From NCBI GenBank assembly GCA_036937835.1, contig CM072863.1, positions 16,108,001-16,172,000 on the forward strand: a stretch of DNA of 64,000 nt, given 5' to 3'. The translations under genes were made by a program, and so were the position numbers. Origin of the DNA: Pampus argenteus. Lineage: Eukaryota; Chordata; Actinopteri; Scombriformes; Stromateidae. This document shows positions 1 to 13,505 of the stretch, one piece after another. Under the pieces are notes generated by a model. The model made no database searches. It saw only the letters and a list, made by a program, of their open reading frames with translations, and had not been told where the DNA came from. The stretch's first letter is position 1, and each line of letters begins with the position of its first letter.

Positions 1-1144
1 TTATTAAATAAAGCCATTATTGTTGTACGCTTGTCAATGTTTGAGATTTGTAGAGAAAGAACTTTTTTGTAGTAATATAGAAGTATCAAGCAAGGAACAT
101 TTGTATTGTTTGCCCTGGACTCGTGAGAATTGCAATTGCAAGACCATATGCAAGTTTTGCATCAGCACCGACATCTCTAGTCAGCAGCACAACCTTTTAA
201 TGAAAGGGTTTTTGCTCCTAAAACAAAGCCATGGAATAAAATATTGCATTATAGATAAAGCCACATTCATCTCAAGGATGCTGTAGTTTTTTTTTTGTAT
301 GCAAAGATAACAGTTTCATAGTTTATACATGTTCATCACCTCCAGTTCTTCCTCAAATGATAAAAAAAAAATGTTTTAAGAAGTGGTAGGCATCAAAAAG
401 GGCATTTTTAACGCATGGCACGGTAAGGCAGCTGAGGCAGAAATACTTCCTTGTGGGTTTCGTGTTTTCAGACAAACCAGTGAGTTGTGGAGTCATTTTG
501 ACATTCAAGAGCACAGGCCACCATCAGATCTTCTTCAATCTGCTCTTTGTTTGACTCTCTTTGTGTGTTGTATAGTTGCATTACAAAGGAATATATTGTA
601 TTGAATATATTTTATATACTGTCCAATACTCCTGACATTTTACTCTTTGTTCAAGAAATGATGGTTTATCTTTACATGAGTGCGGGATACTCATCTCTTT
701 GTAATCAGATGTTCATGTCTCATAGTGACACTCCTCCTTCACTATAGAATGTCTGAAATGAATCATTATAAATTTAAATTTTTTAAAAACTGTCCTTTCA
801 AAACTACTATTTCCAAAGTGAAAAATAAGCTTTTATGCTTGATTTTTGTTTTTGGTTGTTGTTTTTGTTTGTTGTCAAATTACAAACAGAAAGACACTGA
901 GGCCACAGTTTATCTCACACATTCTTCTAAATTAGTTTCTTTCAGAGTTTGAACTTTCAAAATTGAGAATGCGAGACATTATTAGCCACAGAGGCATGTG
1001 TGATGCCCGTCAGCGCTGTCATTGTTTTTAAAAACTGACAGTACAGATTATTTCTAGATTCAAATTGATCCTGTTGTTTGTTTGACAGATATCAGATATT
1101 GAATGGATTTAAGGTCAGAGTAAATTTATAGTGAACTTTTGTGT

Positions 1145-1290
1145 TCCAGGTTCAGTCAAATCCAATTCTCCAATCTCAACAAGCTGTGGAAAAACGCACG
1201 TCATCATCTAACACCAGCATCAGAAAGCCAGATCCTGACATTTAAATAAAAGATGACGCAATTCAAAAGAAATGCCGGCCTTCATAGAAA
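1145..1290. promoter_or_regulatory. Candidate conserved noncoding element
   Basis: This non-repetitive block has a more balanced composition than its surroundings and contains TGACGCAATT and ACGTCATCATC-type motifs resembling CRE/ATF or C/EBP sites. It has no open frame of note. The call rests on texture alone; conservation was not tested. Confidence 0.2.
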
Positions 1291-2439
1291 ATCTGATAAC
1301 ACAGAATAGCTTTTACCCCAATTTCATAAAGAGGTCCTCACTTGAAGAAAGCATTATTTTTATCTTCTGTGCTACATTGCCAGAAAATTAAATATTCATG
1401 AGATGCTTTCCCCATATTTACATACAATGTGTTTTTTTCCCCTCTGTAGATGAGCCTTTTTCAAGGGTAGTGTTTTTATCACAGTGATTCACTAACCTTT
1501 CATTTAATTGTGCTGTTGAATTTTGAGTATCTACTTCGCTTTGGCACTTGAGCACTGAATGAAACAAGCAGAAATTATGTAAGGTAAGTTCCCTTTTGGA
1601 TTTGTGCACCTCAGACATTTGAAAGTGAGACCATTGTCATGTAGCTTCATTGTCAGAAGACAGCAACTGATGAATATTTCATCCCTCCTGCCTACCGAAC
1701 CTTTCCTGCCTGCATACAGATGTTCACTGCATTTAAACGCTGTTTCGGGTCTGTGGTGTTTCCTGTATGGAGGGTTTGGCTTGTTCACCAGTGCAAGTCA
1801 GTCATGAAACTGTATTTGGTCCTTTGTTTTCTATCACAGATAAAATCTGGATTTTAATTCATTGATGGAAATTAGAGAGCAGCTTCTGATTAAATAAACA
1901 CAGCTGATCTGAGTGTGAATAAACTTGGGGAGAACTCTTTTTCACTCCATAAGATGAGGTAAGATAAACTGAACACAGACCACGCAGAGAAATTGAAGAT
2001 GGTTTTGGCAAAACATGCAACTGAAAATGAAAATGAAAGTTAGATTTATTGAAACTGTAATACTATAGGTGGAAAGTGTTTACCTCTATTTTAAATTCTA
2101 ATTTTGAAGATTTTCATTACAGAGATCTTGGAGATTATAACTTTGGGTTTATATATATATATATATATATATCTCCATTCTTGGTAATTTATGACTGTAT
2201 GCACTTCTGCCTTCTATGTTCTTGCTCCACACCACATTATGCTGCCTTATCCCCTGGAGGCCAGCGTGGCATTATGAGGTATGAGTACAGCTCCTGTCAA
2301 GCCATTTGGTGTCCGCCACCACGCACACGCTGGAGAAGCTGTGAAGCACGCCGGGCTTTTAAAAGAGGGCGAGATTTGTTGATGACATTGTTGGTTTTTT
2401 TCTAAATAAATCCTCAGGCTATGAGTTGTTGTCCCATGC

Positions 2440-2660
2440 ATCTTGTCTCTGATGAATATTGCATGGACTCCAACTTGACTGGCCGCGCAGCCACAATCTT
2501 TAATAAAATCACTGTGAAATGTTGGGTTAAATTATGCCCTAACTGTGGTGGCACCAATTAATTATTCATTAGGAGCTTTTCAGGCAGTCCAGGCCTGCAT
2601 ACCTTTCCTGACAAAGCCTCTGATGGGAAGACAGAATTAGCATTCAGAGAAAGCTTTGTA
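2440..2660. promoter_or_regulatory. Candidate conserved noncoding enhancer
   Basis: This block is free of simple repeats and dense in homeodomain-type cores, notably AATTAATTATTCATTAGG at about 2,557-2,574 and TTTAATAAAATC near 2,500. That is the composition expected of a vertebrate developmental enhancer. There is no coding signature. The idea that it is conserved is an inference. Confidence 0.3.
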
Positions 2661-5600
2661 AGCCAGAAACAAAGGATTGTATGTACCTGTCATGGAAACA
2701 GATGTATGAAATGCAAATGGAATTGTATTACAGGCTTCTTCACTTCCTCATAACGTTGTTTACCGTTTGTCTCAAAATTACCATTTTTATTCTTTCAAAA
2801 ATATGAAATTATTATTATGATGGATGTAGCCATGTTGCACACTACCACTTTATTTAGCTTTGAGGACAAGCGCACACGTCGCTGAAGGAACCTTTTCATA
2901 CAGTCTGTATTGTTACAGTATTGTGTTGAGGCATTCAGAAGTTTTAATCAAATTTGTATGCTGACTGCTGCAGTGAAGTGTGCAAAGAGTGGGCTGTTCA
3001 AATAAAGTGCAATGAGGGAATTTGTTGTATACATCTAGATGGTTTTAAATCCAAAGAACTACACCCACATGAACAATAAAAGGACAACCTTAAACAACTG
3101 TGTCATCCTTTCTAACTAGTCAACAAATTGTGTTTCAGACAGAGACCAAGGTAGCGCTTTGGCTGCATAATCCATTATTTTGCTCAGGCATACACAGCAT
3201 TTTTATGTGTCTCCACGGGAAAGAGGCTGCATCTTAAAATTCTTACACACACTTCAGTACATTAATGAGAGTGTGAGTGCTGATGGTTTTTATTTGCGAG
3301 CACGGACGCTCTGGGTCTCTTGCATTGTGGGACAGGGCCTTATTGAAAACCATGCGTACAGACTCTGATGCACTGTGTCTAACCATGTGAGTGGAAAGTA
3401 CAGCTACTTTGCATGGAGCAATTCTAAGTCAATTTTCCCAACTTCCTCAAGCGGAAAATGAGCAGAGCACAGATAAGATGCAAAAATGCATTGTCGACTG
3501 TGTAGTATATCTACTTTATGATGGCATACAGTAAAAATCCTGTCAGCTATCAGCAGTGTACCGCATAGCGTGAACCACACTGCATACATATTCTCTCATG
3601 ATCTCTAATGGTAATGTACCCGACCATTTCTGGCCCTGATTCTGTTTTGTTGTGCTTTCATTAGGTATTAGCCCATGTATACACTGTGGCTGACAAAGCG
3701 TTATAAGTTGTGAATTAAGGGATAAATGGATTTACTAAACCTCGGATAAATGCTTGCGATAAAACCCTGGCGTTGCACAAACACTGATGGATACAGTTGA
3801 AACCAACACCTAAGTAGAATGAATGAGTCATTGACCCAAGCAGTCACACAATGATGAGATTTGAATTATAATAAGATAGAAAAGGCTTAACAGCACTTGG
3901 ATAGGCACTTCAGCACTAAAATAGCTGCTGGAAAATGTAAAACATGACCGTATAGTACTGTATGTTTAAGAAAATTTGTATTTCTCATCTGTTAAGATGA
4001 TTTTTTTAATTGATTTGTATCTTCAAAGAAAATGGAACATACATTAGCTTATCAGTCACACCAATGGTACATCCTACCCATGATTCACAGTGTCAGCTTG
4101 CAATGTTTAACACGTTGTGCAGGAGAGTATCAATACATGCAGACACATGGCAGAAATACAAATTAATATAAAACATGTAAACAGTAATTCCTAAGTATGC
4201 AAGACAGAAATTGTAATAATTCAAATGAATACTTATAACTCCAAGCTGGTATGATCTGATCTTCACCAGTGCTCCTACTAATGTCTCCTGCAATCGAGAT
4301 TTTTAGCACTTTGCATTGTTTCTGCAGAACCTATAAGAGATACTCAATCTAAGGAGGAAGCCATTCCCACTTGGATAATGTCATTTTATCACTTTTTTAG
4401 CTGCTGTGAGATCACTTCTGTGGTAGTGATACTGTAGTTCTAAATTGGTGCCATCTGTTAGTAGCAAAACATGTGGCAGCAAGGGGATTAAATCACCAAT
4501 AATGGTTGAAATAGTCTCACAAGACTTTTCACCTTTAGACATTCCCATATCATTAGCATACAAGTCCCTTACTTGCCATTAGAACAAATGTATATGTTGG
4601 TCTAGATTTATAGATTGAATTGTGATATTTAATCATTCTACCTGCCAGTTGATATCTTTTATAATAGTGATAAGTCTCATGGACATAATATTAAATATTA
4701 CTATTTAAAAGAAGGGCTAATTGATTATATTCTGACTTGTTTGTTTTTTTTCTTGTTTTTTTTTCTTTTCTTTTTTTAGTAGGATTTTTGTGAGGGGATG
4801 AATGACGAAACCACACCATCATACAAATACCACAGAAAGAAAGGAAAGTTTCGGAAGATTAAAATAACACTTAACAAAAGCTTTTTGAGGCATCTTGCAT
4901 TTGAAAACTTCAACATGTTGCATAATAAACTTTGTCCACAAGATGTCCTCACTCGTTAATATAATGTTACGTTTATCTCTTATCCACTTATACTGTACAT
5001 ATTCACTCTAAATATTTCATAATAGAAACATCTCATCTCCTGCACAACATCCCATTCAGTGTTAAACAATCTCCACGTGGATGTCCTTTCTAACTCACCA
5101 TCTAAATTATATTGACTTGCCTCTTTGTGAAAACTGCAGAGCATCTGAGCTGGGCTCAGTCTGTCGGCCACGCAGGAGGGGAAGATAATGAAGGGGAATT
5201 CAAATGTTGCGGTGGACTTATTTGTTCATTTCAGCCTAGACTGAAGCCGGGGCCCCAGCCAAAGAGTCTCGTGGTGTAACAGTGCACTTGTCTCTCAAAT
5301 TTTATCACTCAATAGACCTGCCATCTGGCCAGTCTCAGAGGTTCAGAGAGACTGTGATCCAAAATAGAAGTAATAAGGTCAGACACAGAGTAAAGGCATC
5401 TGTAAAATTAGTCTCTTGACATTGCACCCTAACACAGTGACAGATTAAGTATAGGTCTTTGATGTCTTTTCTATACAGAGATAAGGAATATGTTTTGGTC
5501 ACAAACAAAGGTGTCCATTTTTATCGCCAGCAATAATAATATCCTCTAGATAATAAGCTGTTCCATGTACTTTACATGTAAAATAATTGAAGGTAACGTT

Positions 5601-8600
5601 GTTAAATTAAAAAAAGATTCGATTTGGACTAGAGCAGCAAGGCCACAAACAGCAGGACATAAATCTGCTGATGCACGTTTTCTTGCCTCACAACTTCTGA
5701 TGATTACACCACTCTTCTGTGTTTTGTGTGAATGATTTGCTGGGGCTTGATCAGCAGTTCAGACATTCAAAAATGGATCTATCCTATCCTCTATCCCATG
5801 AATCCATGCTCAGGCTTGTAAACTCTGATCTATGTTACTGCATCAGTAATTGACCCTCATCGGATAAACCGCTCCAAATTGCCTCCCTGATATATAGTTG
5901 GCCCTTGTTCCCACTCTCCCCTCTGTCAATTTCCCCCCATTCCCCTCAAGGTCAGCTCTCTATGCTGCTGGACAAAGCAGAGTAGCTCTCCTGTTACTGC
6001 CTGCCTACCTCAGATCTAGTTCTCCAGCCCACGTGCCTCCACCCCCCAGCATCTTTGCTCCAATCACATTTCAGATACGTTAATGATTACAACCACCTTC
6101 CTGCAGCACTATGGGGGGTTAGAGGTGAAAGAACATGTTCACAACACAAAACGGCTCCAAATCAAAGAGACAGATGGGTTTATAAATAGTATTAAAGCCT
6201 AAAGGCATTCAGCTGTCTCTTAAATGTATATGATACCTCAGTGATGTTTTGTTGACGTCGATTATGATGATTACAAAGATGTTGAATTTGCAACAATATA
6301 AAAGCAGCAAAACAGTAAATACCTGACATTTTTGCTTGATAAAGGACTTGAACAATAAATTGATAATCAATTAACTAATAGTTGAAAAAAAGTTTAAATT
6401 TAAATGACCAATTGTTTCAGATTCAGTCCTGCAAACAAAATGACAAAACAAAGTTGTTTATCATCGCCTTCCAAAATGACCGATGTGACCATTTTCAGAA
6501 GACTCAAACATGTATACAAAAAACTTTTCTATTACAAAAAGGTCTTTCATACTTTAAAATGATGTATGTTATTGTTCATAGACAAAAGACAATAATTTAA
6601 CTGTAATCTAAAAAGGAACAGGAAGCTAAACTCAAAGGGACTTTGTTGCCCTTTCTCCCTTGTTCACTCCACATCACTGGCCACCTTTTGCAAGGGTCCT
6701 CACATCATTTCCTAAAATGATTCTTTAAACAATGGGACCCCTTGTGGTGGCAGAACATGCACCGCCATAGGTACTTCATCTGTTTATACAAGAACCTGCT
6801 CTGCTGAGTGTTTGATGTGTGACAAATCTCCACGAGGCTATATTGTACATAATCCACAGAAGAAGAAGAAGAAGAAGACTGACTTTAACTCATCTTAAAG
6901 CCCTCCAGTCAAAAATGTGTCATACTTATTGTTGTTTCACTTGGATGTTTGAGCTTCACTGTGCGGTTTGACACTGGAAGGCTGTTTTCACATTCAGCTG
7001 CTGAAGGAGGAAAGTTAAATCTGAATTTAAGGCGTGTACCTACACACGTGATTTGTGACAACTTGTTTGGAAGCGAATTGTTATGCAACATGGAATTTAC
7101 ACACATCCTATCCAGAAGTTAAGCTTTAAGATTAAAAAATGCACATTCAGAGATTTTTCTAGATTTTCAATGAGGAGTAGATGTCATTTTAACAACTTTG
7201 AATGAAGTAATTATACTTTTTTTTGTGGGAAAACCATATCAGGTCTGGAGGGATCTTTAACATTTTTTTCTTCTTCTCCAGAGCTGTACAAATCCTGTGT
7301 GCTTGCTTTGTGTGCAACATGTTAAGATTAGATTATTTTAGATTAGCTGAATCCCTAATGATCATCATAGGAAAAAAAATGGGTTGTTGATTGCTGCAGG
7401 AGACAGATATAAATATAAGAAGAGCAAAAACAGAGAATAATGAAGATAATACAACACCTAAAGCAAAAGAGCATACTGAGGCTGAAACACTTAATAACTA
7501 ACATACCATGTTCTTTGTTGTGGGATTTAAGTTAGAAATAGGAAAATCTTATTCATGCGAATATGTTTTGTGTAATAATGTCTATCTGGGTACACTGAAT
7601 AATGAATTTATCCATCCCTCTACCTCACTGTCGCTGAGCCTGTCAGAATAATCAGAATAATAATCTGCCATAGTAGAGACATTAATAGCTCTGATTTGTG
7701 TAATGCGTGAATATATGTGTTCTTAGATTATTTTACACTGCTTTCGTCTTGCATGATGAATCATATCCAGTGAGTTTTGTGAACTTGCTAATTACTGAAT
7801 CCCTAGAGGCACATGTAGTAAGGAAAACAGACGAAAAGCTAAATTGGAGCTCAGAGAAATGTAGTTTTTTAGTTATCTTAACCCGTGTCCATTACATGAA
7901 ATATACATAGTCGGATTATATTTGTGGTTGGAAGTATCATCTCTCCTATGCGAGCATAGGAGAACTGTGCAAGCATGACAGGTGTATAGACTGGTCCACA
8001 GCAAAAGAAACTCATATATATATAAAACGTATAGTGGACTGAGGTTGAAGCCCTTATGGCAGGAAGCATTTTATAGCCGGATATCTGTCAGCACAAAGGA
8101 GTCCTTGAAGTGCTCCTAAAGGGCAAGCTATACATGCATGTGTGTGTTTGGTGGAAGGGGAGGAAGCATGTAAACAAAACGGTATTTATAAGAAAACTCT
8201 TTAGAGTTGCAGTTTCTGATACTTCCTCTGGCCTCCTTTTGTGGCACCTACTGGTGTGTGTCACTGTGTTCTATATGTGTCTCAAAAACGCTGCAATAAC
8301 ATTAAAAACATCTCTAACATGTAACAATGCATTTAAATATCCCTCAAAATGCTTTGTAATTTCATAAAATACCTTCAGATGATCGAGATGTCCTGACACA
8401 GGCCTGCATGCTCGTCTTGTTTTGCTCCACATTAGGATGCAGGGTCACCCTCATGTTTAGCCAAACAACACGCTGCATATTAGAAAGATTAAATGGTGTA
8501 ATAGTATTAATGTACTCAGGTGTATCTAGTAAATAGCTGGCTGTTGTAGCTGTTGCAATCATTATCCTGGATGTGCGGCACTACATGACGCAGTCGTTAG

Positions 8601-8714
8601 TTATAATATTTGTGAGTAATACGCTACCAACAATACTTTTATTTTATCTGCAACTATAATTAACTATTATTTTATCTCCATGAGATTAGAATGTGTTATT
8701 GCATTTTTATAACC

Positions 8715-8915
8715 TTTGTGATCCTTTAATTTTTCATCAGTCAAAAATTTTTGTCCAATACTGGTTATGACAAAATACCTGCAGAACCTAGTGACCTCCC
8801 ATCAGCCTCAGCTATACTTTGTGTTTGCTGCCAGTTAGCTCATGTTTACATGCTAACATGCTAAACTAAAGAACAGCCCCAAAGCATTGCTGTAGACTCT
8901 AGTCTCACTCATGCT
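8715..8915 (+). repeat. Interspersed teleost repeat fragment (tail part)
   Basis: The stretch runs from TTGTGATCCTTTAATTTTTC through a CCAATACTGGTTATGAC-like core and ATACCTGCAGAACC to ATGCTAACATGCTAAACT and GCTGTAGACTCTAGTCT. I remember this order from a very common fish repeat in which a body of GGATGGATTGCCATGAAA units is followed by exactly this tail. The body part appears separately at about 60,230-60,400. The family assignment is from memory; no repeat library was searched. Confidence 0.6.
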
Positions 8916-11900
8916 AGCTACCTAGTTGCAACAGTAGGAATGCAGCAAGCACAGATTGAGCACCGAAGTAGGTGATGACAGACTGATGACCTCATATACT
9001 GTAGTGATGACCCACTTTAGTGCAGTATCAATCAGTGCAATGTGTATATTGTGGGCATAGCAGGGAGTGATGAGGAAAGAAAGAAGCCAATAAAGTTATT
9101 GAATTATTAAGTCTAGTTTGATCCACGGCTCAGTGGTTGGGAAACACTGCTTTAAAGGACCTTATAGCATTTTCAGAGGGATTAAAATTGATTAGCTCAG
9201 CTATGTGAAACACAGCTCCTATAGAGTATAATAAGTTGCAGTGCTACAGTGCTTTGCCTACATTCTCAATCAAAATAGGACATTAATAATCAACATGCAC
9301 CACCAGTGTTCTTTGCTCATTACTGTGACTGATTTCCACGGAGCTGTCTTGTTTTCATACGCTTTGCTCTACTCTATACTCCCCCTCACTGAATGTACAG
9401 CATGTACCTCTTCTTTTTACTCAGATATAACAGAATAAATGTGATTTGCCATATAATAAGAGTATGAGGTGTAACACAAAATTGATTATTTTAGAAAACA
9501 AACACCAGTAGTCTAACCAGGAACCAAATAAACATTACATCACCTCCAGCTTCGAAGAGACTGGATGCAATTGCATCGTGGCCTACAGAACTGAGGCTCA
9601 CAGGTCAATGGCAAAATACCTTTTCCCCAGGCAAGGTGGTACGGGTGAAAGTGTAGTAAGTCCTGACTTGCTGGTCTGAGAGAGAGTGGGGTCTTTATAT
9701 GGATCAGGGTGAGAGCAGAATGTTGCAAAAGCTAGTTCGCTCACATGTACAAGTAGGGAAACGGCTACTGCATTTAGTGGCTGCACCGACAGGAGAGCTT
9801 TCACCAAAAGAAAAAAAAACTAAACTAAACCCCTGCCCCAAGCACACATACACAAAGTTTTTCTCTGTTCCTCACAGGACAGAAAAGCCTTTTTTGACAT
9901 TTGCAACTGCGGAGTGAGGCCAAGACAACACAGTCAATGAGACACTGAGGCTGAAAGTGATTGAAGGTCTGTCCAGCTCCAGCTTTCAACAGCAATTCAT
10001 TATTTGTTCAGAAAAGCAGTTCAGGAGTCTCTTGAATGGCTTACTAAAGGATATTAATGCACATATTAGATCCTTGAGAGTCAGTGGCAACACAGGATAC
10101 AATGCACTTTCTAATCCTGAAATTCAAATTCTAACCTCATGGTGGAGCTCGGGGAAAAGTCAGGGATCATCATTAGGGTACATTTTCTGGGAACCGCAGT
10201 TAAACTGAATGAAGAGGTAATTTGAACACTGAAGTCTGTGACAGAATTAGATTGTGCTTTATTTATTTATTTATTTATAGTCTGAATCTATAGTCTGATA
10301 AACACAAACACGTGACCAAGCGTGTCCCCTGGTCAGAAGCTTCTCTGGTTATACAATAGCATTAGAAGGGGTAACATGTCCAACACGTAGGCCACAGACA
10401 CAGCGATATTCTGGGATGGGAGCGAGGATGATGTCATTGTCCCTCGCTGAGTCTTGCAGTTGAGATTTGATTCGCTGAAAGTGAATACACTGATAAAGCG
10501 AGCAGGTTCTGTACCTCCATTGATCAGCTACATGTCAGAAAGTGTTATTATTTCCTCAGAGGGAGACGGAGATAGAGACAGGGAGGCTCAGATCGTACAG
10601 ACCCTCACAGTTCACACAAAAGATACAATCAGAGAAACAAGAGAGAGGCATGCTGTTGTGATAGAGTTTAATCTGACAGAGTCCTTTTCAGATTAAAAGC
10701 AGAAATTGTTGCTAACAGTGACTGTGCATGCAGAAACAAAATCAGAAAAACGCAGTAAGAGCTTTAACAAAAAGCATGTAGGCAACGTTTGTGTGGAACT
10801 GCAGATTACATGAATACTGCACATGCTTACATGCGTGTGCGTGTGTGCGCGTGCGTGTGTGTGTGTGTTTAAGTGAGTGTGAGCATGTAGGAATGCCTTT
10901 GCTTGAATCCATTTCCATTCTTTTAACTGTGTTCTTGTGAATAAATGCTACCCAGGAGAAAAGATTTAATTGTAGGTGGTGCTCGATTGCATCCTCTCTT
11001 TGAAAAGCAAGAAAAGTCCTCTTTGGAGTGAAAAAGAAATGAGGGGAACATAAAACAACATAACAAAGAGAAATAATATTTCAAGAGTTTGAAGGCACTT
11101 TACAAGTACATGCTGTTTGAATAACCCGCACTTTGGCCCTTTCCTTTCCCAAGCCCTGATACAGACTCATGAATAGCTCCTCGGGGAGGTAATGAGAAAG
11201 GCTCAACCTGATCTGACCTCTCAAGTGTCAAAAAATGTTTCTTTCAGGCAGTTGGAGGTAAACAATGTCTGTTGTTTAGGTAAACCAGATTTCTTATAGT
11301 CACAGTTTCTAGCGCCGATAAATCAGCTCATGTAGGAAATCGGTGTCTCAGAAAGCATCTTATCTCTTAGAGTGCAGACGTTATTCGGTATCCTCTTGGG
11401 TCACACATAGGCCTGAACAGTGAATTACTACCTTGTGTGTGAGCACAGCACATGACAGAGGGGTGGAGAAAGCATTGTAGGGGCACGGCACTAAACCTCC
11501 CACAGCCAATAAGAACTTGACTGACCTCACCATTTAGCACCATAATGTCCAGATCATCCAGCTGTTTGATCTGGACACTGAATGAACTCAACTCTTCTAC
11601 TTTGCTTTCAGTCAGTGGAAACAGATGAAGTCTAAGGTCAAGGTGCCACTGGCAAGTTTTGGACTGTCACAGTGGATCTAAGAACCACAGATAACTTCTG
11701 GAGTATCTGTGAAACATATGCAGTATTTTTCTTTATTTTATTTCATACATCTTCAAAGACTCTCGGTCCTATTCAGTTATGTGTCCACTGTGTTAACGTG
11801 CCTCCGAGACTTCTGTTTATCTGCAGAGCTCATCTGGCCTCATTGAAGATTTCCTGCCAAGGTAAGATGCTGTGCACATTTACCATTAACCAGACATCAC

Positions 11901-13361
11901 TTTAAAATTCATTAATAGTCTATTTTCAGCTAGATATTAATGTGTTTTAATGTAAAGATGTATCGCTTTGACAGTGTTATGGCAATACCTATTATGTGCC
12001 GTTTTCCTCAGCAAATATTTAATATGTCATTCTTATCTATATTTAATAAGACAAAATCACCAGATCTAATGAGGAGTATAAGAAAACCTGAGGTCATAAG
12101 AGACCCAAAGCGTGGCTGCAGGCAGAACGAATGAATGCTTGAAGCACAAGGATTTAGTTGTAAATGTAAAACCTCATGTTCATTCATTATTATTCCAGCT
12201 ACTTTTGTTTGCAATTCTTACCAACTCTTTTTTTTTTAATTATCGCACAAAAGATGCATCAAAACAAGAAGGAATATTGTCCTTTACAGAGGAGTGGGGC
12301 CCTGAATGCAGCACATGGATAATATTTCGGATGACTGCTTTGTCTCTGTTGCCCTTCTGCTAACTTTGGTCCAGCCCAACAAGAGGGTGTCATTACTTTA
12401 CATACCAAACCCAGGGTCTTGACAGTGCTGTGATTATCTCACCCATTTTATGCAAATCGATTCCAAAGAAGACTCAACCATGCAGTCTTCCTGCAGTGAT
12501 ACCAAATCCTGTTGTGTCTCTCCTAATGTCCTCTGCAGAGCCCACCCTGCTCTGTGCTGCTCTGTGCTGCTATGTGTGTGTCATCAAGTGGCACTTTCAG
12601 GCCGCCCACTTTGACTGCTTTATTTAGACCTTTACAGTATGAGGGGGTTAGCTTTGATGCCTCCTCCCATTTGTCTACTTATTTCTTTTTTGTACCTGTT
12701 TTTCTCCCCATTTTAGAGCCAAGCAATCAATCCTTAGTATGAAATTATCAGATTTATTCGTTATTTCTCCAGTTTTTGCCATTTTTTTCTAGAGCTCTTT
12801 CTGTCTTTCTGTACTCCTTCCTCCATTCATCATCTAATGTCAACCACTGAATTTTTACATTCTTTAAAAATACAGCGCTGTCTCTTCTGCCAGCCCAGTG
12901 CCAGCACAGAACATTTCCCCAGCATACTGTCCTATTTGAGAGGCCACCAGGTGGATCTGTGTTGACTGTTTTCAGACAGTGAATATCTTTCAAGCACACT
13001 TTCTTGTAATTGTGTGGCCCTTAGGTTGTGTTTTCAAAGAGGGAAAGGTAATAGTTGTAAAGGGGAAATCCAGTACATTCGTCCCTACTATTTATCAAAC
13101 CTGACTACAGTTTCATAACTGTGACAAAAAAATCTAATTTATATTTTCTACAATGAACAACACATATAACAAATAAAATTGGTTGATATTCAAGATATAT
13201 ATACAGTAAAGTTGCTCCAAACAATGACAAAGCAAATGTTTACTGTTTAATGCTGTCAGTTGTACTTTAAAACCAACATCAGCTGATTGATGAATTAATT
13301 AAATACATATAAAATCAAGTAAGGAATAAAAACAATCATTATTTATAAGCACACTAATTAC

Positions 13362-13505
13362 TAGGAATAGTTCAATATATTACGAAATATGCTCAGTTGT
13401 TTTCTGTCCAAGTGTGAGATGAGAAGATTACATATTTCCAGACTTCAGACCAAGCCAGGCTAGCTGTTTACCTGTAACTCCAGTCTTTATACTAAGCTAA
13501 CCACA
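13362..13505. repeat. Teleost interspersed repeat, rearranged copy
   Basis: The first half (TTCAATATATTACGAAATAT through GATGAGAAGATTA) resembles the head of a widespread fish repeat in + orientation. The second half (AGCCAGGCTAGCTGTTT through CCAGTCTTTATACTAAGCTA) resembles the tail of the same family in reverse complement. A copy of the tail in forward orientation lies at 55,213-55,315. The switch in orientation falls near 13,432-13,452. The family is recalled, not searched. Confidence 0.5.
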
